64,000 nt of DNA from Streptomyces sp. NRRL F-5135 (GTDB taxonomy: Bacteria; Actinomycetota; Actinomycetes; Streptomycetales; Streptomycetaceae). The first letter of the stretch is position 1. Each line of letters begins with the position of its first letter. The stretch spans positions 189,127-253,126 of the forward strand of contig NZ_JOHR01000011.1 in the NCBI RefSeq assembly GCF_000719775.1, in the 5' to 3' direction. Under the pieces are notes generated by a model. That model made no database searches. It was given only the letters and a program-made list of their open reading frames with translations, and was not told the DNA's origin. The translations under genes were made by a program, and so were the position numbers. Below are positions 18,555-26,694 of this stretch, piece by piece.

Positions 18555-21026
18555 TCAGCGCATGCGTACCTGGCCGCCGTCGTATCCGCCTCCCGCGCCG
18601 GCTCCGGCGCCCGCGCCCGCGCCCGCGCCCATCGACTCCATGACGTCCTCCATCGGCGTCGGGTCGAGGTAGAACCACTCCGCCGTCGGGCCGGGCTCGT
18701 GCGCCGGGCCGCCCGCCGGGCCGGGCGGGGCCGCCGGAGGGGTGGGGGCGTTCGGCAGGTTCGGGCGGAGCAGTTCCACCCGTACCTCGCCCGTGCCGCG
18801 CTGCTGCGCCACGAACTCGTCCACCTGGCTGCGGCAGGCGTGGTCCCAGTGCGTCACCCCGGTCAGGTCCAGCCGGATCCTGGGCATCCCCGCCGACGCG
18901 ACCTCCTCCAGGGCGTCGATCAGCTTCGGCAGCCGCAGGAAGGTCACGTTCCCGGTCATGACCAGCTTCGCGGTGTCGCCCTCGACGGTGGTGCGCACCG
19001 ACGTCTGCGACATCCGCAGCGCGGCCAGGACGATGCCCGCCGCCAGGCCCACCAGGACGCCCTCCAGCAGCGCGGTCGCGACGATCACGACCGTGGTCAC
19101 GGTCATGACCGCGAACTCGCCCCGGTCCTGCTTCCACATCTTCGGGAACTCCGCGGGCGCGAACAGCTTCCAGCCGCTGTGCACCAGCACCCCCGCCAGC
19201 ACGCAGATGGGGATCAGCGCGAGCACGTTCGGCAGGAGCAGCGCGAAGGCGAGCAGCCACAGACCGTGCAGCGTGCGGGAGATCTTCGTCTTGGCACCCG
19301 CCGCGACGTTGGCCGAGCTACGGGCGACCACGGCCGTGATCGGCAGCGCGCCGAGGAGGCCGGCCACGGTGTTGCCCGCGCCCTGGGCGATCAGCTCGGT
19401 GTTGTAGCGGGTCCGCTCGCCGCTGTGCATCCGGTCCACGGCTGCGGCGGTGAACAGGCTCTCGGCCGAGGCGATGATCGTGAAGGTGACCACGGTGGTC
19501 AGGACGGCGCCGTTGGCGAGGGCCGCGAACTGCGTGGGGCCGGGGAGTTGCACGGACGCCAGCAGGTTGCCGACCTGGAGCGTGTTGATCTGGACCCCGG
19601 GCAGGGCGGCGACGATCATGCCGCCGGCCACCGCGACCAGCGCGGCCGGCATCTTGTTGAGCGGCGCCGGCACCTTCTTCCACATGAAGCTCAGGACCAC
19701 CGTACCGATGCCGAGGGCCGCCGCGATGGTCTTCTGCGGATCGGACAGCGTGTCCGCGATCAGCCCGGGGACGCCGAGCATGTTCTCGTAGGCCACGCCG
19801 ATGGCCTTCGCGTCCATCATCGGATACGCCTGGCTGAACATCAGGGGCAGTCCGATACCGGCCAGCATGCCCTGCACCACGGCGATCGACGTCGCCTGGA
19901 ACATCCGGCCGAGCCGGATCAGGCCGAGCCCGATCTGGAGCACACCGGCCGCCAGCACGATCACACCGAGCATGGCCAGCCCGTGCTGCGCGATCGCCTC
20001 CGCCACCAGCGCCGCGAGACCGGCGGCCGGGCCGCTGACCTGGAGGGTGCTGCCACGCGCCGCGCCGACCACCAGCCCGCCGATGACCCCGGAGATGATG
20101 CCGAGTTCGGCGGGGGCGCCGGAGGCCACGGCCACGCCGATGCACAGGGGGAGCGCCACGAGGAAGACGACGAAGGACGCGACGATCTCGTTGGTGATGT
20201 TGACGCCCTGGGTGTTGCCCAGCAGCCCCTCGACGAACGTACCGCCCGGGAACTTCCCGCCCGGCCCGCCGCCCGCGGCTCCGCCGCCGGGCTCCGCACC
20301 GGTCCGCCCGCCCCGCCGCGCCCCGTCGGCCGCCTGGCGCGGCGCCCGGTCCTGGCGCGGCGGCTCGGACGGGGGCTTCCCGTGGGAGGGCCCGGCCTCC
20401 CGGCCCTCCGCGAAGGAGGAGGCACCGTGCGAGCCGAACGCGTCGAACCCGTCGAAGGCGGCGACGGATGCCTCGAAGGAGGAGTCGTACGGTTCGAAGG
20501 GGTCGGGCGGCAGCGAGCCGGCCCCCGGCACGGGGGGCGCCGCGGGCCCCCGGCCCGCCGGGCCCGCGCGGTGGCGGCCACCGCCCGCCGTGCCGGGGTG
20601 GCCCTCGCCGACGTAGCCCTGGCTGACGTAGCCGGGCCGGGAGCCGCCTCCGTGGGAGGGGCCCCCCGGTCCGTGCGAGGGGTCCGGCCCGTAGGAGGGG
20701 GCCGGTCCGTGCGGTTCCGCCGCGCCGTAGGGCCGGCCGTAGGACTCGCCGTACCCCCCGTCCGCGCCGTAGGACGGACCGCCCGCGTACGGTGAACCGC
20801 CCCCGTACGCCTCGTCCGCGTACGGGCCGCCGTACGACTCCCCGTACGACTCCCCGTACGCGTCGCCGCCGTTGTACGCCCGTTCACCGCCCCGGCCGTC
20901 GCCGTACGCCCGGCCCGGGCCGCGATCACCGCCGCCGCCACCACCGTTGGTGCCGCCGGAGCCGCCCCGGCCTCCGGGCCCCTGTCCGGGGTAGCCGGCC
21001 GGGCCCCAGTCCCGTTCGGTGCTCAT
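18555..21026 (-). CDS. SulP-family anion transporter with STAS domain and Tyr/Gly-rich N-terminus
   Basis: An 823-residue protein. The first ~275 residues are disordered: SYGESYG/PYGG/PSYG-type repeats with many Tyr, Gly, Ser and Pro. The SulP membrane domain follows with about 10-12 helices (NITNEIVASFVVFLVALPLCIGVAVASG; VAGLLGALPITAVVARSSANVAAG) and then a C-terminal STAS domain (about 690-770). SulP proteins carry bicarbonate or sulfate. Its ATG overlaps the stop of the carbonic anhydrase gene (ATGA), so the pair is translationally coupled and bicarbonate is the likely substrate. An upstream in-frame start at 21218 would lie inside the anhydrase gene and is not used here. Confidence 0.9.
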   Translation of the reverse strand: MSTERDWGPAGYPGQGPGGRGGSGGTNGGGGGGDRGPGRAYGDGRGGERAYNGGDAYGESYGESYGGPYADEAYGGGSPYAGGPSYGADGGYGESYGRPYGAAEPHGPAPSYGPDPSHGPGGPSHGGGSRPGYVSQGYVGEGHPGTAGGGRHRAGPAGRGPAAPPVPGAGSLPPDPFEPYDSSFEASVAAFDGFDAFGSHGASSFAEGREAGPSHGKPPSEPPRQDRAPRQAADGARRGGRTGAEPGGGAAGGGPGGKFPGGTFVEGLLGNTQGVNITNEIVASFVVFLVALPLCIGVAVASGAPAELGIISGVIGGLVVGAARGSTLQVSGPAAGLAALVAEAIAQHGLAMLGVIVLAAGVLQIGLGLIRLGRMFQATSIAVVQGMLAGIGLPLMFSQAYPMMDAKAIGVAYENMLGVPGLIADTLSDPQKTIAAALGIGTVVLSFMWKKVPAPLNKMPAALVAVAGGMIVAALPGVQINTLQVGNLLASVQLPGPTQFAALANGAVLTTVVTFTIIASAESLFTAAAVDRMHSGERTRYNTELIAQGAGNTVAGLLGALPITAVVARSSANVAAGAKTKISRTLHGLWLLAFALLLPNVLALIPICVLAGVLVHSGWKLFAPAEFPKMWKQDRGEFAVMTVTTVVIVATALLEGVLVGLAAGIVLAALRMSQTSVRTTVEGDTAKLVMTGNVTFLRLPKLIDALEEVASAGMPRIRLDLTGVTHWDHACRSQVDEFVAQQRGTGEVRVELLRPNLPNAPTPPAAPPGPAGGPAHEPGPTAEWFYLDPTPMEDVMESMGAGAGAGAGAGAGGGYDGGQVRMR

Positions 21027-21661
21027 GACGCGTGCACCAGGAAGTGCTCGCCGCTCGGGTCCAGCTCCCAGACCCGGCCCGTGTGCACCTCGTAGTACCA
21101 GCCGTGCAGCCGGAGCCTGCCCTCGTCCAGCCGCCGCCGTACCGCCGGGTACTCCCGCAGTGCCGCGAGCTGCGCCCGCACGTTGAGCTGCGTCAGTTCG
21201 GTGACCAGCTCCTTCCACCCCTCGGACGAGGTCGCGGCCGGTCCGGTCGGCTCGCGTTCCAGTACGGAGGCCAGCCGGGGCCGCGCCACGTCCAGCCAGG
21301 CGCCGACCCCGGGCAGGGCGGAGAGGTCCTGGTGGCTGGCCAGCGCGCCCATGGCGCCGCAGTGCGAGTGACCGCAGACGACGATGTCCTGAACGTTCAG
21401 CACCTCCACCGCGTACTCAACGGTGGCGCCCTCACCGCACGCCTGGTCCGGCCGGTGCGGGGGCACGATGTTGCCCGCATTGCGGATCTCGAATACCTCG
21501 CCGGGCCGCGCACCCGTGATCAGAGCAGGAATGACACGGGAATCCGAGCATGCCACGAAAAGGGCTTCCGGGAATTGCCCGTCGGCCAGTTTCCGGTATG
21601 TATCGCTTTCGAAATCCACCCGGCGACGGAACGAGCGGGCGCGTTCGAGCAGAGCCTGCAT
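21023..21661 (-). CDS. Beta-class carbonic anhydrase
   Basis: It interconverts CO2 and bicarbonate. The zinc ligands are Cys38 (ACSDSR, with the Asp40/Arg42 dyad), His98 and Cys101 (GHSHCGAM). The length of 212 residues is typical. GGGAGG lies 6 bases before ATG 21661. It is the first gene of a two-gene operon with the SulP transporter, and the coupling suggests local supply or removal of bicarbonate at the membrane, possibly for the carboxylases encoded on either side. It is divergent from the two-component system across 236 bp that are AT-richer than average (21720-21780). Confidence 0.95.
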   Translation of the reverse strand: MQALLERARSFRRRVDFESDTYRKLADGQFPEALFVACSDSRVIPALITGARPGEVFEIRNAGNIVPPHRPDQACGEGATVEYAVEVLNVQDIVVCGHSHCGAMGALASHQDLSALPGVGAWLDVARPRLASVLEREPTGPAATSSEGWKELVTELTQLNVRAQLAALREYPAVRRRLDEGRLRLHGWYYEVHTGRVWELDPSGEHFLVHAS

Positions 21662-21897
21662 GTGATGCCTCCCAGCGACCTGTTGGGGCTTGGACCTGCC
21701 TCAACACCGTAGAGAGTGTCATGCAAGACGAAGGTTAGAAGGACACTAACGCGACGCCATAATTTGACCAGGAACTGTGACCTGCCTCCCAGTCGAGCAA
21801 AAGACGTGTGGATCGAATTCGATTCTTGTACGGTGTTCGCCCGGCGCGCCATATCCAGGAACATGCGTCGTCCGAATTCACGGAGAGACGGAACTTA

Positions 21898-23298
21898 ATG
21901 ACACTGAGGACCTTGCTCATCGAGGACGACGAGACGATCGCCGAGCCGCTGGTCGAGGGGCTGGGCCGCTACGGGCTGACGGTGCACCACGTGTCCACCG
22001 GCGCCGCCGGGCTGAGCGGCCCGTACGGGGACATCGTCCTGCTCGACCTGGGGCTGCCGGACATGGACGGCATCGACGTCTGCCGGGGCATCCGCCAGGT
22101 CTCCGACGTGCCGATCATCATGCTCACGGCACGGGGCACGGAGGCGGACCGGGTGCTGGGTCTGGAACTGGGCGCGGACGACTACCTCGCGAAGCCGTTC
22201 AGCGTACGGGAGTTGATCGCCCGCATCCGGGCCGTGACCCGGCGCACGGCGGCCTGGGCGAACACGGGGCAGGCGGCGTTCCAAGGGCAGACACCGCCGC
22301 TCCAGGGCCAGGGCCGGGAGCACGCCGTAGGCACTCCTCCGCACGGCACTCCGGTCGGCACTCCGGTCGGCACTCCGGGCGGCGGAACGCCTCCCCAGGG
22401 CACCCCGTCCATGGGCTCCGGGGCCTTCGGGGGCACGCAGGCCGCCATCGGTGTCGAGGTCACGGGGACCTTCCCGTACTCGGCCCCCTTCCCGCCCGTC
22501 GCGTCCTCGCCGTACGCGACCGCCGGCCCGGAGCGGCCGCCGGCCGCTCCGGGCTGGGGCGACCCCGGCCAGGGCGTCGGCCAGGGGTACGGCCCGGGCT
22601 ACGGGCACGACTTCGGGCCGGGCTACGGGCCGCCCGGACCGGGGGCCGGACCGGGTTTCGGGCCGGCCCCCGTGACGGAAGCACCGGAAGCGCGGGCAAC
22701 GCGGGAACCACGGGAAACACGGGAACCACAGCCAGGGTCCGAAGCCGCGCGGGAGTCCGGGCAGCGGAGGCGCCGGAAGCAGACCCCCGGCGCCGAGAGC
22801 GGTCCCGGAACCGGCACCAGCACCCGCACTGGCACCGGCACCGGCACCGGCACCGGCACCGCGTCATCGGCCGGCCAGGACGCGTCGTCCCCCGCCGGCG
22901 CCCTGGTCGTGGACCGGCGGACCCGCCAGGTCTGGGTCGGCGAGACGCCGGTCAGCCTCACCCCCAAGGAGTTCGACCTGCTGGCCCTGCTGACCGAGGA
23001 CCCCGGAGCGGTCTACTCCCGGCAGCAGATCCTCGACCGGGTCTGGGACCCGAACTTCCACGGCCCGACCAAGACCCTGGACGTGCACGTGGCCACCCTG
23101 CGGCGCAAGCTGGGCAACCCGGCCTGGATCCAGACCCTGCGCGGGGTCGGGCTGCGCCTGGCCGTCCGTGTCCCCGCCCCGGGCGCGGAATCCCCGTCAG
23201 GCTCCCCCTCGGCCTCCGGCTCGTACGCGGGCTCCGGCACGTACACGGGCTCCGGCACGTACACGGGCTCCGACTACCGGGAGAAGCGGGCAGGATGA
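21898..23298 (+). CDS. OmpR-type response regulator with long linker
   Basis: The receiver domain (1-115) has the acidic pair near residue 10, phospho-acceptor Asp50 in IVLLDLGLPDMDG and Lys99 in AKPF. The winged-helix DNA-binding domain lies near 340-430 (LTPKEFDLLALL; TLDVHVATLRRKLG). Between them is a linker of more than 200 residues, with HGTPVGTPVGTPGG and TGTGTG-type repeats and a GYGPGYG stretch; OmpR-family linkers are usually 10-20 residues. ATG 21898 follows GGAGA at 11 bases. The stop overlaps the kinase ATG (ATGA). The first 120 and last 130 residues are ordinary, so the domains should work. Confidence 0.92.
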   Translation: MTLRTLLIEDDETIAEPLVEGLGRYGLTVHHVSTGAAGLSGPYGDIVLLDLGLPDMDGIDVCRGIRQVSDVPIIMLTARGTEADRVLGLELGADDYLAKPFSVRELIARIRAVTRRTAAWANTGQAAFQGQTPPLQGQGREHAVGTPPHGTPVGTPVGTPGGGTPPQGTPSMGSGAFGGTQAAIGVEVTGTFPYSAPFPPVASSPYATAGPERPPAAPGWGDPGQGVGQGYGPGYGHDFGPGYGPPGPGAGPGFGPAPVTEAPEARATREPRETREPQPGSEAARESGQRRRRKQTPGAESGPGTGTSTRTGTGTGTGTGTASSAGQDASSPAGALVVDRRTRQVWVGETPVSLTPKEFDLLALLTEDPGAVYSRQQILDRVWDPNFHGPTKTLDVHVATLRRKLGNPAWIQTLRGVGLRLAVRVPAPGAESPSGSPSASGSYAGSGTYTGSGTYTGSDYREKRAG

Positions 23299-24842
23299 CG
23301 CGCCGACTGCTGCTCAGCTACCTGACCCTCTCCGCCCTCGTCCTCCTCTGCCTGGAGCTGCCGCTCGGCTACGTCTACAGCCGGGCCGAGCGCGAGCGCG
23401 CCACCAACGCGGCCCACCAGGAGGCCGAGTCGGTCGCCGACTACGCCTCCCTCTCCCTCGCGTACGACGGCTCGGGCGAACTCGCCGCACGGGTCGTCAC
23501 CTGCGCGAACCGGATCGGCGGCCAGGTCCTCGTCGTGAACGCCGCCGGTGGCCTGATCGCCACTTCGCACCCGCTCGCCGCCGACGAACAGGCTGCTCTG
23601 GCGAACCGCCCCGAGATCGCCGAGGCGCTGCGCGGCGGCAGCGGCGCCGATGTCCACACCACCAGCGTCGGGGGCGTCAGCTGGCTCTCGGTGGCCGTCC
23701 CGGTCAAGCACGGCCGGACGCTGCAGGGTGCCGTACGCCTGGCCGTTCCCACCGAGGCGATCGCCTCCGACGTGCACCGCGTGTGGCTGGGCCTGGCGCT
23801 GGGCGGACTCGGGGTGCTGGTCGCCGTGGCCACGGTGGCCTTCGCTCTCGCCCGCTGGATCGGCCGGCCCATCCGTGAACTGGAGCGGGCCACGCAAACA
23901 CTGGCGAGCGGCAGCCTCGCCACCCCGGCGTCGGTCACGACGGGCCCGCCCGAAGTGCGCGTCCTGGCCGCCACGTTCAACCGTACGGCCGCGCTGCTGG
24001 AACAACTGCTCGCCTCCCAGAGCGCGTTCGCGGGCGAGGCGTCCCACCAGCTCAAGACCCCGCTCGCCGCGCTACGCCTGCGGCTGGACAACCTGGAGGC
24101 CGACGTCCCGCCCCATCTGCGCGGAAACCTCACCGCGGCGATGACCGAGACCGAGCGGCTGGCCCGGATGGTGGAGGGCCTGCTGGCGCTGGCGCGCATG
24201 GAGGAGAAGGCGCTGACGCCGGAGCCCGTGGACCTGGACCTGGCGGTGGAGGAGCGGGTGGCTGCCTGGTCCGGGCTGTTCGAGCGGTACGGGGTACGGC
24301 TCGTGGCCGTGGGCAACCCGATCGGCACCGCCCTCGCCGTGCCGGGCGCCGTCGAACAGATCCTGGACAACCTGCTCTCGAACGCCCTGCGCGTGGCCCC
24401 GAGGGGCAGCGCGGTGACGGTCGGCCGGCGGCTGCGCACGACCGGCGCGGAGCTGCATGTCGCCGACCAGGGCCCGGGGATGACGGCGGAACAGCGCCGC
24501 CGCGCCTTCGACCGGTTCTGGCGCGCGCCGGACTCGCCGAAGGGCGGTACGGGCCTGGGCCTGGCCCTCGTCCAGCGCCTGACCCTGGCCGGCGGCGGCG
24601 AGGCGCTTCTGCTCCCGGCGCCGGGCGGTGGCCTCAAGGCGGTCATCCGCCTCCAGTCGGTGCTCCCCCGGCGCACGGGCGGCTTCCCCGGCATCCCCCA
24701 CCCGCGCCGCCGCACACCGGTCGGCGCGGGTACGGGCGCGGGTATGAGCGCGGGTGCGGGCGCGGGCATGGGTACGGGAGTGGCGGCGGGCGCCGGTGCG
24801 GGCGGGGGCCGGGGCCGCAGGGGCCGGCAGGGCGCTCCCTGA
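23295..24842 (+). CDS. Sensor histidine kinase
   Basis: A 515-residue membrane kinase paired with the preceding response regulator (overlap ATGA). One helix at about 5-27 and another at about 163-187 enclose a periplasmic domain of ~135 residues. A HAMP linker follows, then the H-box AGEASHQLKTPLAALRLRL (His251), the N-box QILDNLLSNALR, and the G1 DQGPGM and G2 GGTGLGLAL ATP-lid motifs. The C-terminal ~50 residues are Gly/Ala/Met repeats (AGAGAGMGTG) with no known role. The signal is not evident; its position beside the carbonic anhydrase/SulP operon makes envelope or CO2-related sensing possible, but this is a guess. Confidence 0.93.
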   Translation: MTRRLLLSYLTLSALVLLCLELPLGYVYSRAERERATNAAHQEAESVADYASLSLAYDGSGELAARVVTCANRIGGQVLVVNAAGGLIATSHPLAADEQAALANRPEIAEALRGGSGADVHTTSVGGVSWLSVAVPVKHGRTLQGAVRLAVPTEAIASDVHRVWLGLALGGLGVLVAVATVAFALARWIGRPIRELERATQTLASGSLATPASVTTGPPEVRVLAATFNRTAALLEQLLASQSAFAGEASHQLKTPLAALRLRLDNLEADVPPHLRGNLTAAMTETERLARMVEGLLALARMEEKALTPEPVDLDLAVEERVAAWSGLFERYGVRLVAVGNPIGTALAVPGAVEQILDNLLSNALRVAPRGSAVTVGRRLRTTGAELHVADQGPGMTAEQRRRAFDRFWRAPDSPKGGTGLGLALVQRLTLAGGGEALLLPAPGGGLKAVIRLQSVLPRRTGGFPGIPHPRRRTPVGAGTGAGMSAGAGAGMGTGVAAGAGAGGGRGRRGRQGAP

Positions 24843-24865
24843 GCGGGTGGGGCGCCCGGCCGCAC

Positions 24866-24885
24866 CCTGAGTACGGGTACTCAGG
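24866..24885. promoter_or_regulatory. Perfect palindrome, candidate operator
   Basis: CCTGAGTAC and GTACTCAGG (9-bp arms, 2-base spacer) lie 33 bases before the start of the small membrane protein gene and 23 bases after the histidine kinase stop. The arms are too AT-rich for a typical terminator here, and the symmetry fits a dimeric repressor or activator site. Confidence 0.55.
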
Positions 24886-24918
24886 CGTCAGGGCCCCATC
24901 GGCCGGAGTATCGAGGAC

Positions 24919-25047
24919 ATGCTGTGGTCCGAACCCGAGAACAGGCCCCCCGAGGACATGCGCGAGGCGCAGGGCATGATGCGCCGCGCCGGGCCGCTGC
25001 TGGCGCTGGCGGTGGTGCTGGCGATGGTGGTTCTGGGCCTGCGCTGA
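24919..25047 (+). CDS. 42-residue single-helix membrane protein
   Basis: The short frame starts with ATG 24919 (GGAG ten bases upstream). It has an acidic Pro/Glu N-terminus, MLWSEPENRPPEDMREAQG, then MMRR as a positive stop and one hydrophobic helix AGPLLALAVVLAMVVLGL. The charge distribution predicts the N-terminus inside. It is preceded by the palindrome at 24866 and followed by a hairpin at 25081, so it is probably its own transcription unit. I recall a similar tiny protein beside maf in other Streptomyces. No function is known to me. Confidence 0.7.
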   Translation: MLWSEPENRPPEDMREAQGMMRRAGPLLALAVVLAMVVLGLR

Positions 25048-25080
25048 GAGGCGGCGGCTTCTCCAGCAGGACGGGCGGTA

Positions 25081-25100
25081 CGGGGGCTCCTCGGCCCCCG
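25081..25100 (+). terminator. Hairpin after the small membrane protein gene
   Basis: CGGGGGC (25081-25087) pairs with GCCCCCG (25094-25100) over a 6-base loop, 34 bases past the stop. Confidence 0.5.
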
Positions 25101-25218
25101 CCAAAGGCGGGTACGGGGCCGCGCCCGGCGGGCGCGGTGCGGGCGGCCCCCGGCATCGGCGTCCGTACGGAACCACTCCGCCGACCGGCGCCGAGCACGA
25201 AGCTCCTACGATGGCCCC

Positions 25219-25836
25219 ATGACCGATCAGCAGACCGCGCCGCGCCGCCGGCTCGTGCTCGCCTCCGCGTCCCCCGCCCGCCTCGGGCTGCTCCGACAGG
25301 CCGGGCTCGCCCCCGAGGTGATCGTCAGCGGGGTCGACGAGGACGCGCTGTCCGCGCCGACGCCCACCGAGCTGGCGCTCGTCCTGGCCCGGGCCAAGGC
25401 CACCGCCGTCGCGGCCCGCCCCGAGGCGGCGGGCGCGCTGGTCGTCGGCTGCGACTCCGTCCTCGAACTGGACGGCGACGCGCTCGGCAAGCCCGCCGAC
25501 GCGGAGGAGGCCACGGCGCGCTGGAAGTCGATGCGCGGCCGCGCGGGCGTGCTGCGGACCGGGCACTGCGTGATCGACACGGTGACGGGCGCCGACGCGG
25601 CGGAGACGGCGTCGACCACCGTACGGTTCGGTCACCCGTCCGACGCCGAGATCGCCGCGTACGTCGCCTCGGGCGAACCCCTCCACGTCGCGGGCGCGTT
25701 CACGCTGGACGGCCGCTCGGCGCCGTTCGTGGACGCGATCGAGGGCAATCACGGCAATGTGATCGGCCTGTCGCTGCCGCTGCTGCGTCGGCTGCTCGGG
25801 GAGCACGGGGTCACGATCACGGACCTGTGGGTCTGA
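25219..25836 (+). CDS. maf: Maf-family nucleotide pyrophosphatase
   Basis: A house-cleaning enzyme that hydrolyses non-canonical or modified nucleoside triphosphates. The N-terminal signature [18 protein letters not shown] carries the Ser-x-Ser-Pro-x-Arg motif. The catalytic acidic residues are in [12 protein letters not shown], and the C-terminal [15 protein letters not shown] is typical. 205 residues is the normal length. TACGAT (25207-25212) is six bases before the ATG, so it is probably leaderless. The last 20 bp overlap the 3' end of the opposing membrane-protein gene. Confidence 0.95.
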   Translation: MTDQQTAPRRRLVLASASPARLGLLRQAGLAPEVIVSGVDEDALSAPTPTELALVLARAKATAVAARPEAAGALVVGCDSVLELDGDALGKPADAEEATARWKSMRGRAGVLRTGHCVIDTVTGADAAETASTTVRFGHPSDAEIAAYVASGEPLHVAGAFTLDGRSAPFVDAIEGNHGNVIGLSLPLLRRLLGEHGVTITDLWV

Positions 25837-26323
25837 CCGCGTCCGGGGTGTCGTCGGGACCGTGAGGACCCTCGGCAGACCTGCCCGGGGACGGCGTCGG
25901 CATCGGGGACGGCATCGGCGTCGGCGTCGGCTCGTACGCCAGCAACGTCAGCACCAACAGCCCCAGGACCACCATCAGCACCCCGAACGCCGTCCAGCCC
26001 ACCAGCCCCACCGCGACCGCACCCAGCACCCCGTGCGCCACCGCGCAGCCGACCAGCACGGTCCTGCCGAAGCGGCCGGGGGCCCGGTCCCGTATCCCCG
26101 TACGGGCAAGGACCCCCGCGCACAGCAACAGGCAGCCGCCGAAGCCGCCGCCCGTCACCCAGGTGCCGGCGGACATGGCCGACGGGTCCAGGCCGGCCAG
26201 GGACATCCGCTGGTTGTCGACGACCGTGGCCAGCACGCCGTTGACGAAGACGACGCCGATGGCCTCCAGCAGCAGGACGACCGCGGTCGTCCCGGCCACG
26301 GCCCGGCGTGTCCGTCCGCTCAT
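25817..26323 (-). CDS. Small four-helix membrane protein, function unknown
   Basis: A 168-residue protein with four hydrophobic helices (about 9-30, 52-73, 88-108 and 112-132). A Pro/Thr/Met repeat tail ([15 protein letters not shown]) follows. AGGAAGGGG lies 5-8 bases before GTG 26326/ATG 26323, so the in-frame extension upstream to 26512 is not needed. It sits between maf and accA, where S. coelicolor, as far as I recall, has a similar small membrane protein (SCO4922 position). No motif suggests a substrate. The tail overlaps the end of maf in antisense. Confidence 0.75.
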   Translation of the reverse strand: MSGRTRRAVAGTTAVVLLLEAIGVVFVNGVLATVVDNQRMSLAGLDPSAMSAGTWVTGGGFGGCLLLCAGVLARTGIRDRAPGRFGRTVLVGCAVAHGVLGAVAVGLVGWTAFGVLMVVLGLLVLTLLAYEPTPTPMPSPMPTPSPGRSAEGPHGPDDTPDAVRPTGP

Positions 26324-26694
26324 CACGGCCGCCCCTTCCTCTCGTGTCACCGTCGACGGGACCTCGGTACGGCACCCGTCACGCACGCTACTCACGGGTA
26401 AACCGTCGGACAAGGGTCCGCCCGACGGCAAAGATTCATTGGTCCGTTCGTAGGGACTCGACAAAGAAACCCCGCGCGCCGAGGGGCACTCGGACAGAGA
26501 GTCGTCGCACACTCGCCCGCTACTGTGCGACGGGGATTCCCGGCGTACCGTGGGGTCACAAGGGATTTCCCGGCTTGGGCACGCCCAGGATCGCGCCGGA
26601 TCACGCTCCGTGTGGGCAAGCTCACCAGTGGGGACTGCTCGATGGGGCGTGTCGGCAGTCCCTAAACTCAGCTCGATTCAAGGAGGGAGCCATC
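26324..26694. other. Divergent regulatory region before accA (371 bp)
   Basis: Contains a likely -10 box TAAACT (26663-26668) and an inverted repeat GGGACTGC/GCAGTCCC (26631-26638 and 26655-26662) that abuts it; this repeat is a candidate operator for carboxylase control. AAGGAGGGAG at 26680-26689 is the accA ribosome-binding site. No gene is visible. Confidence 0.55.
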
